Below are positions 57,214 through 64,000 of a stretch of 64,000 nt of DNA, piece after piece (the first letter of the stretch is position 1; every line of letters starts with the position of its first letter). The stretch is from an uncultured Candidatus Melainabacteria bacterium. GTDB taxonomy: Bacteria; Cyanobacteriota; Vampirovibrionia; Gastranaerophilales; Gastranaerophilaceae. Where the stretch lies: contig CAKUXO010000007.1 in the NCBI GenBank assembly GCA_934700385.1, positions 1-64,000 of the forward strand. Direction: 5' to 3'. A program made the position numbers and the translations under genes. The notes beneath the pieces are model-generated. The model was not told the DNA's origin. It saw only the letters and a program-made list of their open reading frames with translations, and did not search any database.

Positions 57214-58171
57214 TTGTTTCAGATTTTTCTTGATATTCTTCTAGGTTGATGTTTCCGTTTTCAAAATTTTGATAGATATCTCTAATTAAAATATCTAATT
57301 GAGAATTAATTGAAGCGTCATATCTTTCTTTTAAATTTTCAATAATAATTGTATCGGGCGCAAACTTAGAATTATAAACAACCTCAAAACCTTGATATTG
57401 CTTAAAGTTTTCAAAGTTGATTTTTTCTTCATTATCTAAATTTTTATTTTGAAAATCTAAAAGAAGTTTTGCATAATCCTCACTTAAAATAATTGTTATA
57501 TCTTCTTTTTTTTCAAAAAGAGTTATTGTTTTTTTGATAATATTATCAATAATTTCTGGGCTAATTTCTTTTAAAATAACCTTTTTTGCTATGTTTGAAA
57601 TAATTGAAGCTATATCAAAAGAGGCAGATTTGATTATTTTTTCTTTTATTTCAAATTGATGACTTATAAATTTTTCAAATTTTTTGATTTTTTCTTCATT
57701 TTCTTCAATAAATTTTAAACCTGCGTCTTGATAACCCTCATCATACCCTTTTTTTGCTTGCTCAACTCTTTCTTGTTCAATTTGTGCTTGTGCTTCATTA
57801 ATTAATTTTTCTTTTTCAAGTTCAAGATTTTCTTCTTTTTGTTTAATTTCATTTTGCGCTTGTTCAAGAATTTCTTGGGCTTTTAATTTTGCCTCATCAA
57901 TGATTTTTTCTTTTTCAAGTTCAAGATTTTCTTCTTTTTTCTTAATTTCATTTTGTGCCTGTTCAAGAATTTCTTGGGCTTTTAATTTTGCCTCATCAAT
58001 GATTTTTTGTTCAATTTCATCAATCAAAGTTTCAGAATTATGTTCTTCAAGAGGTTTTATTTCTTCTTCATTTGAAACATTAGAAGAATGATGATGAGAA
58101 GTTTCATCATCAAGTTTTACAACAAAATCGTCGTTATCAAAATTTATGTTATCAAGTTTTATCTTACTCAA
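57200..58171 (-). CDS. fliH: FliH-like ATPase regulator with internal 33-residue tandem repeat
   Basis: 323 residues. An acidic N-terminal part is followed by a long coiled coil containing two nearly identical 33-residue units (IIDEAKLKAQEILEQAQNEI, then KEENLELEKEK) and a third partial one. The C-terminal half (about 160-310; YDEGYQDAGLKFIEEN, FDIASIISNIAKKVILKEIS) is FliH/SctL-like. FliH holds FliI at the export gate and binds the C ring. The DNA of the two units (period 99 bases, about 57800-58000) is almost identical, so the duplication is recent. Positioned between fliG and fliI as usual. Confidence 0.85.
   Translation of the reverse strand: MSKIKLDNINFDNDDFVVKLDDETSHHHSSNVSNEEEIKPLEEHNSETLIDEIEQKIIDEAKLKAQEILEQAQNEIKKKEENLELEKEKIIDEAKLKAQEILEQAQNEIKQKEENLELEKEKLINEAQAQIEQERVEQAKKGYDEGYQDAGLKFIEENEEKIKKFEKFISHQFEIKEKIIKSASFDIASIISNIAKKVILKEISPEIIDNIIKKTITLFEKKEDITIILSEDYAKLLLDFQNKNLDNEEKINFENFKQYQGFEVVYNSKFAPDTIIIENLKERYDASINSQLDILIRDIYQNFENGNINLEEYQEKSETNEAE
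57811..58008 (-). repeat. 99-bp tandem duplication within fliH
   Basis: CTTTTTCAAG TTCAAGATTT at 57811-57830 recurs at 57910-57929, and the sequence between continues the match with only a few substitutions. The period is 99 bases, equal to 33 codons or three 11-residue coiled-coil turns. Confidence 0.85.
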
Positions 58172-59186
58172 TTAATTCATCCTCTTGACCGCCACGGTAA
58201 ATTGTAACTTCCCCAACGGCTTCAAGTGCTTTTATGACACCAACAATCTTAGATTGCGCCTTTTGAACTTCTTTTGTTCTAACAGGGCCCATATATTCAA
58301 TATCTTCTAATAAAACGCCTTGGGCACGTTCTGAAAGGTTTTTAAGGATTTTATTTTTAACTTCATCTTTAGCACCTTTTAGTGATGTTGCTAAATCTCT
58401 TTGATCAACCTCTCTTAAAACTCTTTGAATTGAGGCGTCATCGAGTTGAATGATATCTTCAAACACAAACATAAGACTTCTTACGTCTTCAGCTAGTTCC
58501 GGTGTTTCCATTTCCATCATTTCTATAACATTTTTTTCTGTAGCTCTATCTGTGCTATTTAAAATGCTTGCAAGAGTTTTCGTTCCGCCAGCTTTTGAAA
58601 AATCGGAAGCAACAACATTTGAAAATCTTGATTCAACAATTTTTTCAACTTCTGAAATAACTTCTGGGTTGGTTGTTTCCATTTGTGCGATTTTTAGTGC
58701 AACTTTGTGTTGAATATTAGGTGCTAAGCAATTTAAAACTTTTGCAGATTGTTCAGGTTTTAAATAAGCTAAAATCAAAGCAATAAGTTGCGGATTTTCA
58801 TTTTGAAAAGAGGTTGCAAGCTGCACAGGGTCTGCCTCATTAAAAAATTGAAAAGGATTAGAATTTAAGATTGTAACTAATCTATTTAAAATATCATTAG
58901 CTTCAGAAGCCCCATAAGCCTTTTCTAAAAGTTCACGAGCATAAGCCATACCGCCCGAGGCTAACATAGATGAAGCCTGAAAAACGGCATGAAATTCATC
59001 TACAATTGCTTCAATAACTTCTTGTGGCAATTTTGACATGCCTGCAATTTCAATCGTGATTTGTTCAAGGGCTGAATCATCTTCGATATTTTTCATGATT
59101 TCAGAAGCAGCACTTGGACCTAGGGTGATTAACAGTGCTGCAACTTTTTGCGTTGCTGTCATTTGTTCTAAACGAATATTTGCCAT
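58164..59186 (-). CDS. fliG: Flagellar motor switch protein FliG
   Basis: 340 residues, joining the MS ring to the C ring and to stator contacts. The N-terminal domain has MTATQKVAALLITLGPSAAS. The middle domain has the EHPQ-equivalent ENPQLIALILAYLKPEQSAKVL. The C-terminal torque domain has FVFEDIIQLDDASIQRVLREVD and KNLSERAQGVLLEDIEYMGPVR, with the charged residues for torque. Overlaps fliH by 8 bases; fliF is 18 bases upstream. Confidence 0.96.
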   Translation of the reverse strand: MANIRLEQMTATQKVAALLITLGPSAASEIMKNIEDDSALEQITIEIAGMSKLPQEVIEAIVDEFHAVFQASSMLASGGMAYARELLEKAYGASEANDILNRLVTILNSNPFQFFNEADPVQLATSFQNENPQLIALILAYLKPEQSAKVLNCLAPNIQHKVALKIAQMETTNPEVISEVEKIVESRFSNVVASDFSKAGGTKTLASILNSTDRATEKNVIEMMEMETPELAEDVRSLMFVFEDIIQLDDASIQRVLREVDQRDLATSLKGAKDEVKNKILKNLSERAQGVLLEDIEYMGPVRTKEVQKAQSKIVGVIKALEAVGEVTIYRGGQEDELIE

Positions 59187-59204
59187 TTTATTTTGTTTAC
59201 TTTC

Positions 59205-60923
59205 TTATTCCTTAATATATGAAGTTAGTATCCTTGCTGCTTCTTCTGGGTTTCCTAAAATTGTATTAATAATTTCACTTTTCTTTTTATCAACCGCAGA
59301 GGTAAATTGAACATCTTGTTGATAAAAATCTTCTGTGTTTGGGTTTTGTTGTTGTAACATTAAATAAGGGTCAAAAGATGGTGTGTTATCTTCTGTTTCT
59401 TCAACTTCTTCATCTTCTTCTTTTGGTTGTGGTCCTTTAAGAACATTTCCAAAGTTATGAAGTGCAATTAGACCCAAAATTAAAATTATAAACACAGGTG
59501 AAACATTTTTAAATATAAAGGTCAAAATTTCCATTGTGAACTTTTGTTGTTCAAGTTTATTTTGTTCTTCTTCAAGAGAATTGTCAATACCTGTGAATTT
59601 TAAACTTGTTACATTAACAACATCACCCCTAGAGCTATCCATGCCTGTTGCTGCTATAACAAGATTTTCAATTTCTTCTTTTTCTGTGTCTGTTAAAATT
59701 TTATTAACTGCAACCGCTACACTCATTCTAACAACTGACCCTGGGGCATAAACAACCTGTTTAACCTCTTTTGTAACGGCATAAGTTGTTGCAGATTTTT
59801 CTTTTTCATAGCTTAATTTTCTAACATCTTTATCAGAAGATCCACCTTGATTTTCATTATAGTTTGTTGTTTTTGCTGCTGTTTGATTTAATGGTAATTC
59901 AGATGGATTATCTACCTGTGCTTCAAGGGCTTGAGTTTGTTCATCTTGAGGCAAAGGGTTTGATGTTTGTTCTGTTGGTTCTTTAGAATTTGAATTTTGA
60001 TTAGAAGGTAAACCTTGCGGATTAGAATATACTTCTTTTTCACCTTGTTGAGAAACAACAATTCCTGTTTGAGAATCTTTATTTGGAGTGTAGCTTTCAA
60101 TTGTTGCTCTTGTTTGATTAAAGTCCATTACTGTTGAAACTTGAACAGAAACATTATCTTTTCCCATTATTGTTTCAAGAGTATCTTTAATTTTTTTCGC
60201 TGCTTCTTTTTCAAAATTAATTCTATATGTTTGCATATCTGAAGAATTTTTTGAAACATCTTCAGATAAAACATTTCCAAATTGGTCTGTTATAAAAACT
60301 CTGTCGTTTGTTAATCTTGGAATTGAATATGCAACAAGGTTTTTAATTGCAAGAATTTGGCTTGGTTTTAATTTAACAGAGGGTTCTAAAATTAAAACAA
60401 CACTAGCAGAGGGTTCTTCGTCATTATCTGAAAAAATAGAGCGTTCAGGTTCTGCTAATTGAACTCTTGCTTTTGAAACGCCGTTAATTTTTTCAATAGA
60501 GCGAGTTAATTCCCCTTGAAAAATTCTTTGTTTTGTAAGTTTATTTTTAAAATCGGTTGAACCAAGTTGTAAGTCATCTAAAAGTTCAAAACCGCCCGAG
60601 GTATCTTTAATTAAATCGTTTTCAGCAACAAAAAGCTGTAAATCTTCTTTATCTTGATTTCTTACTAAAATTGCGGTTTTATCATCTGAAACTTTAAAAG
60701 CATAACCGCTTTTTTTAAGACTTTCAGTAATTGAAGCAACGTCTGTTTTAGATAAATCAGAATATAAAACAGTCCAATTAGGCTCTGTTGCTTTTACAAT
60801 GAAAAATACGCCGACCACTATCATCGCAACTAACAATGCGGCAATAGAAAATTTTTGATTGACATCAAGTTTTAACCAAAGTTTTTTAATATCTTCTATT
60901 AAAAGTTTTAAATGTTCATTCAC
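59205..60923 (-). CDS. fliF: Flagellar MS-ring protein FliF
   Basis: 572 residues. Two transmembrane helices flank the ring-forming periplasmic part: one near 22-44 (KFSIAALLVAMIVVGVFFIV) and one near 470-490. Ring-building motifs are present: NWTVLYSDLSKTDVASITESLKK, FKNKLTKQRIFQGELTRSIEKI, VSKARVQLAEPERSIF and RMSVAVAVNK. A Gln/Asn/Pro-rich insert (about 290-370) makes up the beta collar. The C-terminal cytoplasmic tail contacts FliG. First gene of the fliFGHI block. No fliE, flgB or flgC is adjacent. Confidence 0.96.
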   Translation of the reverse strand: MNEHLKLLIEDIKKLWLKLDVNQKFSIAALLVAMIVVGVFFIVKATEPNWTVLYSDLSKTDVASITESLKKSGYAFKVSDDKTAILVRNQDKEDLQLFVAENDLIKDTSGGFELLDDLQLGSTDFKNKLTKQRIFQGELTRSIEKINGVSKARVQLAEPERSIFSDNDEEPSASVVLILEPSVKLKPSQILAIKNLVAYSIPRLTNDRVFITDQFGNVLSEDVSKNSSDMQTYRINFEKEAAKKIKDTLETIMGKDNVSVQVSTVMDFNQTRATIESYTPNKDSQTGIVVSQQGEKEVYSNPQGLPSNQNSNSKEPTEQTSNPLPQDEQTQALEAQVDNPSELPLNQTAAKTTNYNENQGGSSDKDVRKLSYEKEKSATTYAVTKEVKQVVYAPGSVVRMSVAVAVNKILTDTEKEEIENLVIAATGMDSSRGDVVNVTSLKFTGIDNSLEEEQNKLEQQKFTMEILTFIFKNVSPVFIILILGLIALHNFGNVLKGPQPKEEDEEVEETEDNTPSFDPYLMLQQQNPNTEDFYQQDVQFTSAVDKKKSEIINTILGNPEEAARILTSYIKE

Positions 60924-61087
60924 TTATTCTTATCCATTTAATTAGCTAATTTTATCCGAATTGGGGGCATAATTCCTCCCAATAATATAATATATTACTT
61001 CTATACTATTTCAATGTTGTTAAGATTTTGCAACAAATTTTTATTATTTTATTGTAGAATATTGTTGAAGATTTAAAGGAAAATAAG

Positions 61088-62581
61088 ATGGAAAACAAAA
61101 AAGCATATTTAAGTATTTTTAATAAAGAAAACCTAGAAATTCTTGCTAAAAATTTAATTGATAAAAAATATAAATTAATTGCAACAAAAAATACAGCTCT
61201 TTATTTAAAAGATAAAGGTTTTGAAGTGGAAGAAAGTTCTGGTTTAACGGGGTTTGATGAACTTTTAGGGGGTAAGGTTAAATCACTTCATCCTAGAATT
61301 TTTGCTGAAATTTTAGCAACAAAAGAAGAAAAGCAAAAAGAAAATATTGAAGGCTTTGACCTTGTGGCAGTTGACCTTTATCCTTTTGAAGAATATATAA
61401 ATAAAAATATTGAAACAGAAACTCTTTTATCAAACATTGATATCGGGGGCGTTAGCCTTTTAAGAGCGGCTGCAAAAAACTATCAAAATGTTATAGTTAT
61501 TTCTTCAAGTGATGACTATTCAATTGATTTAGATGAAATTGATGAAAAGAAAAGAGAAGAACTTGCCCTTAAGGCATTTTTAAAAACTTCAAAATACGAT
61601 TTTCTAATTGAAAAAAAATTATCTAATCAATTTAAACAAGAAGAAAATTCAAAAGCGCTTTATTTTAATAAACTTCAAAATTTAAGATATGGCGAAAACC
61701 CTCATCAAAAGGCTTCTTTATATAGCTACGATAAAGAGCTCGATTGGGTTTTATTAAATGGTAAAGAAATGTCTTATAACAATATCTTAGATTCAACAGC
61801 AGGGCTTGAACTTGCAGCAGAATTTTTTGATGTTTGTGCTTGTGTAATTATAAAACACACAACCCCTTGTGCGGTTGCTCTTTCATCAAATCTTGAAAGC
61901 GCTTGGGATAAAGCTCTTGATTCAGACCCAATTAGCCCTTTTGGCGGAGTTGTTGTTTTCACTAAAGAAGTTGAACTTCCACTAGCTAAAAAATTAACTC
62001 AAATGTTTCTTGAAGTAATTATTGCGCCAAGTTACAGCGCTGAAGCGCTTTTAGAACTTCAAAAGAAGAAAAATTTAAGAGTAATTAAAATTAACACTCC
62101 ATATAAAAATATTTTAAGTTTTTGTGATGAAGAAATTAAACTGACTCCTTTTGGCGCTTTAATTCAAGAAAAAGACACAAAAGAGCTTGATGTTAAAACT
62201 TTTAAAGTAATTACAAAGAAAAAGCCCGAGCAAAGAGAAGTTGAAGATATGATTTTTGCTTTTAAGGTTGTAAAACATGTTAAATCTAATGCTATTGTTG
62301 TAGCAAAAGATTTAAGAACCTTAGGAATTTGTGGCGGTCAAACAAGCAGGGTTTCAAGTGTTGAAATAGCGCTTTCAAAGGTTTGTGATTCACCTAAAGA
62401 TAGCGTTATAGCAAGTGATGGCTTTTTCCCTGCTATTGATAACATCCAAGTTGCCGCTCAAAATAGAGTTAGCGCTATAATTCAGCCGGCTGGTTCAATT
62501 AAAGATAAAGATGTTATTGAAACAGCAGATAAATTAAATATTTCTATGATTGCAACAGGTATTAGACATTTTAAACATTAA
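61088..62581 (+). CDS. purH: Bifunctional AICAR transformylase/IMP cyclohydrolase PurH
   Basis: 497 residues, catalysing the last two steps of IMP synthesis. The IMP cyclohydrolase domain (about 1-190) starts KKAYLSIFNKENLEILAKNL and contains GGKVKSLHPRIFAEIL and NIDIGGVSLLRAAAKN. The transformylase domain has LRYGENPHQKA, IIKHTTPCAVA (catalytic KHxxPCG type), and GGQTSRVSSVE then ASDGFFPAIDNI. Slightly shorter than the usual about 520. Good AAAGGAAA site. The MFS gene begins 4 bases after its stop. Confidence 0.96.
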   Translation: MENKKAYLSIFNKENLEILAKNLIDKKYKLIATKNTALYLKDKGFEVEESSGLTGFDELLGGKVKSLHPRIFAEILATKEEKQKENIEGFDLVAVDLYPFEEYINKNIETETLLSNIDIGGVSLLRAAAKNYQNVIVISSSDDYSIDLDEIDEKKREELALKAFLKTSKYDFLIEKKLSNQFKQEENSKALYFNKLQNLRYGENPHQKASLYSYDKELDWVLLNGKEMSYNNILDSTAGLELAAEFFDVCACVIIKHTTPCAVALSSNLESAWDKALDSDPISPFGGVVVFTKEVELPLAKKLTQMFLEVIIAPSYSAEALLELQKKKNLRVIKINTPYKNILSFCDEEIKLTPFGALIQEKDTKELDVKTFKVITKKKPEQREVEDMIFAFKVVKHVKSNAIVVAKDLRTLGICGGQTSRVSSVEIALSKVCDSPKDSVIASDGFFPAIDNIQVAAQNRVSAIIQPAGSIKDKDVIETADKLNISMIATGIRHFKH

Positions 62582-62585
62582 AACT

Positions 62586-63758
62586 ATGAAAAATATATTT
62601 TCTAAAACAACAAGAGCAATTTTTGGGCTCAGCTTTGGACATTTTAATATAGATTTATACGCTGCACTCTTAGTCCCTTTATATCCTTTAATTACAACAA
62701 AATTAGGGATTAATTTAGCGTATATTAGTTTAATAATTGCTCTAGGACACCTTGTTTCATCAATGCTTCAACCTGTTTTTGGTTTTATAGCAGATAAACT
62801 TCGCCACAGAATTTTTATGGTTTGGGGCTTGGTTTTAACTTCTATTTTCATTCCTTTAGCAATAAAAGCAAACACAGTTTCTTTCTTTTTAACCTGCTTA
62901 CTTTTAGGGATGATTGGAAATGCCTTTTTTCATCCGCAAGTTAGCGCCTTAATTAAAGATTTTAATAAAAATAATCCTAATTTATCTCGTGCTATGGGAA
63001 TATTTTTAGGTTTAGGTACAATTGGTTATGCAATAGGACCTTATCTTTCAACTTTTACAGTTGAACATTTTGGGCAAAATGCCTTGTTGTTTTTAAGTTT
63101 ATTAGGGTTAAGTTCAGCGATATTTTTATATTTCTTTGTTCCTAAAATGCCTTCAAAAGATTGTTACACAAAAGATAATTTCTTTTTAGTTATGAAAGAA
63201 ATTATGAAGAATAAAACCTGTGTCTTTTTAACTTTGATTTCAACTGTAAAATCCGCAGTTAGCATTTCTTTTGGAACATATATTCCGTTTTTATTACAAA
63301 AACAAGGTTTTAGCCTTGAAACAACGGGCTTAATTGTAACTTTGTTTTTTATAACAGGGGGCTTAGCGGCTATAATAAGCTCTAAAATTGAAAAGAAAAT
63401 AACTTCTAATGGTGTTATTGCTCTTTCATTTTTAAGCATATTGCCTTTAATTTTGATATTTTTATATATTTTAAATAGCTATAAGTATCTTGCTTGTATA
63501 TTATTCATCTCAACGGGCTTTTTTATTATGTTATCTGTTGGGATTATTCTTGTTCGAGCTCAAAAGGCGATGCCTCAAAATACAGGGGTTGTAAGTGGGG
63601 TTATGCAAGGCTTTAGTTGGGGTTTAGGCGCATTGTTTTTAGCGCCTTTAGGTGTAATTGGTCAAAATTTTGGAGTAGATAAAATTTTAATTTTGATGAG
63701 CTTAATTGCCTTTTTGTGCGGATTATGGGCGCTAAAATATAAATTTTTAGAAGATTAA
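62586..63758 (+). CDS. MFS transporter, Fsr (fosmidomycin-resistance)-like
   Basis: 390 residues from the ATG at 62586, just after the purH stop. About 12 transmembrane helices. FGHFNIDLYAALLVPLYPLI at the start and the motif-A-like loop PVFGFIADKLRHR match the Fsr branch of the major facilitator family. Later, GNAFFHPQVSAL is also typical of it. These are proton-driven exporters; the native substrate is unknown and resistance should not be assumed. Translationally close to purH and to the next transporter gene (gap 5 bases). Confidence 0.8.
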   Translation: MKNIFSKTTRAIFGLSFGHFNIDLYAALLVPLYPLITTKLGINLAYISLIIALGHLVSSMLQPVFGFIADKLRHRIFMVWGLVLTSIFIPLAIKANTVSFFLTCLLLGMIGNAFFHPQVSALIKDFNKNNPNLSRAMGIFLGLGTIGYAIGPYLSTFTVEHFGQNALLFLSLLGLSSAIFLYFFVPKMPSKDCYTKDNFFLVMKEIMKNKTCVFLTLISTVKSAVSISFGTYIPFLLQKQGFSLETTGLIVTLFFITGGLAAIISSKIEKKITSNGVIALSFLSILPLILIFLYILNSYKYLACILFISTGFFIMLSVGIILVRAQKAMPQNTGVVSGVMQGFSWGLGALFLAPLGVIGQNFGVDKILILMSLIAFLCGLWALKYKFLED

Positions 63759-63763
63759 TTATT

Positions 63764-64000
63764 ATGACTTTAATTATTTTTCTTGTAATTTTAAGGATAT
63801 TATCTAATTCATTTTCTAGTGTATTTCAAAAGAAACTTGCGCTAAGGCTGAATGCTAATTATATTAACTTTTTAGCTTATTTAATTTTAGCTATCTTTTG
63901 CCTTATTTTTTATAAATTTTTTAATTTTTCAAACACAAATGTTTTTCTTTTCGCTTTAATTTCAGGGCTCTTTGGGGCAATTGGTAATGCTTTTCAAATA
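63764..64000 (+). CDS. Start of a DMT/EamA-type transporter, cut by the window end
   Basis: 79 codons visible from the ATG at 63764, beginning MTLIIFLVILRILSNSFSSV. The reading contains three hydrophobic segments, and FQKKLALRLNANYINFLAYL is the loop expected after the first helix of drug/metabolite transporters. SGLFGAIGNAFQI reaches the end of the window. Same direction as the MFS gene and nearly touching it. Confidence 0.6.
   Translation, partial: MTLIIFLVILRILSNSFSSVFQKKLALRLNANYINFLAYLILAIFCLIFYKFFNFSNTNVFLFALISGLFGAIGNAFQI

Noticed and set aside
62586..63758. Antibiotic-resistance gene call for the Fsr-like transporter
   Set aside because: Family resemblance does not establish drug export; the gene sits with purH as an ordinary chromosomal transporter.

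Overview
The window is an AT-rich chromosomal segment (about 30% GC by eye, not computed) with tightly packed genes. It is almost all housekeeping and flagellar, with no phage, plasmid, transposase or CRISPR genes. The gene set suggests a flagellated, diderm, gut-type Melainabacteria/Gastranaerophilales-like organism (the non-photosynthetic sister group of Cyanobacteria). The signs are an LL-diaminopimelate aminotransferase (DapL), a SpeD decarboxylase, a Skp/OmpH chaperone, an AMIN-like secreted protein, a DUF1822-like protein, paired WYL regulators, and a dnaN-linked putative origin carrying the TTTTCCACA type of DnaA box known from cyanobacteria. The lineage is inferred from gene content; no marker search was possible.

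Layout, left to right. 1-2.1 kb: 5' part of dnaK (minus strand), then a 0.9-kb repeat cluster. 2.1-7.6 kb: an M49-like zinc peptidase, small unknown proteins, a structured leader before a Cys-rich small protein, cytidine deaminase, a PiT-like transporter and YebC. 7.7-11.5 kb: a GT-C glycosyltransferase, an S41 protease and an OmpR-type response regulator on one strand. 11.7-13.4 kb: speD, rimI and bioY-like on the other. 13.35-17.1 kb: flagellar export and C-ring genes (fliR, fliQ, fliP, fliO-like and a two-SpoA-domain C-ring protein). 17.2-25.1 kb: tRNA-Leu, dapL, a zinc-finger/TonB-like protein, glyS, a second repeat cluster and a coiled-coil CHAP hydrolase. 25.1-29.9 kb: putative oriC, dnaN, thrB, skp-like and mnmG. 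29.9-33 kb: gtrA-like, rplA, rplK, nusG, secE, tRNA-Trp and rpmG. 33.2-46.4 kb: a TPR protein, then a DNA replication/repair run (RecB-type nuclease, fused AddB/AddA-like helicase, priA, polA) and two WYL-type regulators. 46.6-55.8 kb: ftsZ, a degenerate histidine kinase, an AMIN-like membrane protein, era, mtaB, dnaA and hisS. 55.9-60.9 kb: a second flagellar block, fliI-fliH-fliG-fliF. 61-64 kb: purH, an MFS transporter and the start of a DMT-type transporter.

The two flagellar blocks together supply the export gate, ATPase complex, MS ring and C ring of one flagellar motor. The dnaN-adjacent origin candidate and dnaA 28 kb away recall the split arrangement of cyanobacteria. Convergent genes repeatedly overlap at their 3' ends.

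The most unusual non-coding signal is a family of modular hairpin repeats that begin within a few bases of stop codons (M49-like gene, rpmG, era/mtaB and the TonB-like gene). A second, roughly 110-bp inverted-repeat element is also present. The most unusual protein-level signals are a helicase that appears to join an inactive AddB-like half to an active AddA-like half with the nuclease encoded separately, a long C-terminal extension on FliQ, and an EF-hand/coiled-coil/CHAP hydrolase with no Sec signal.
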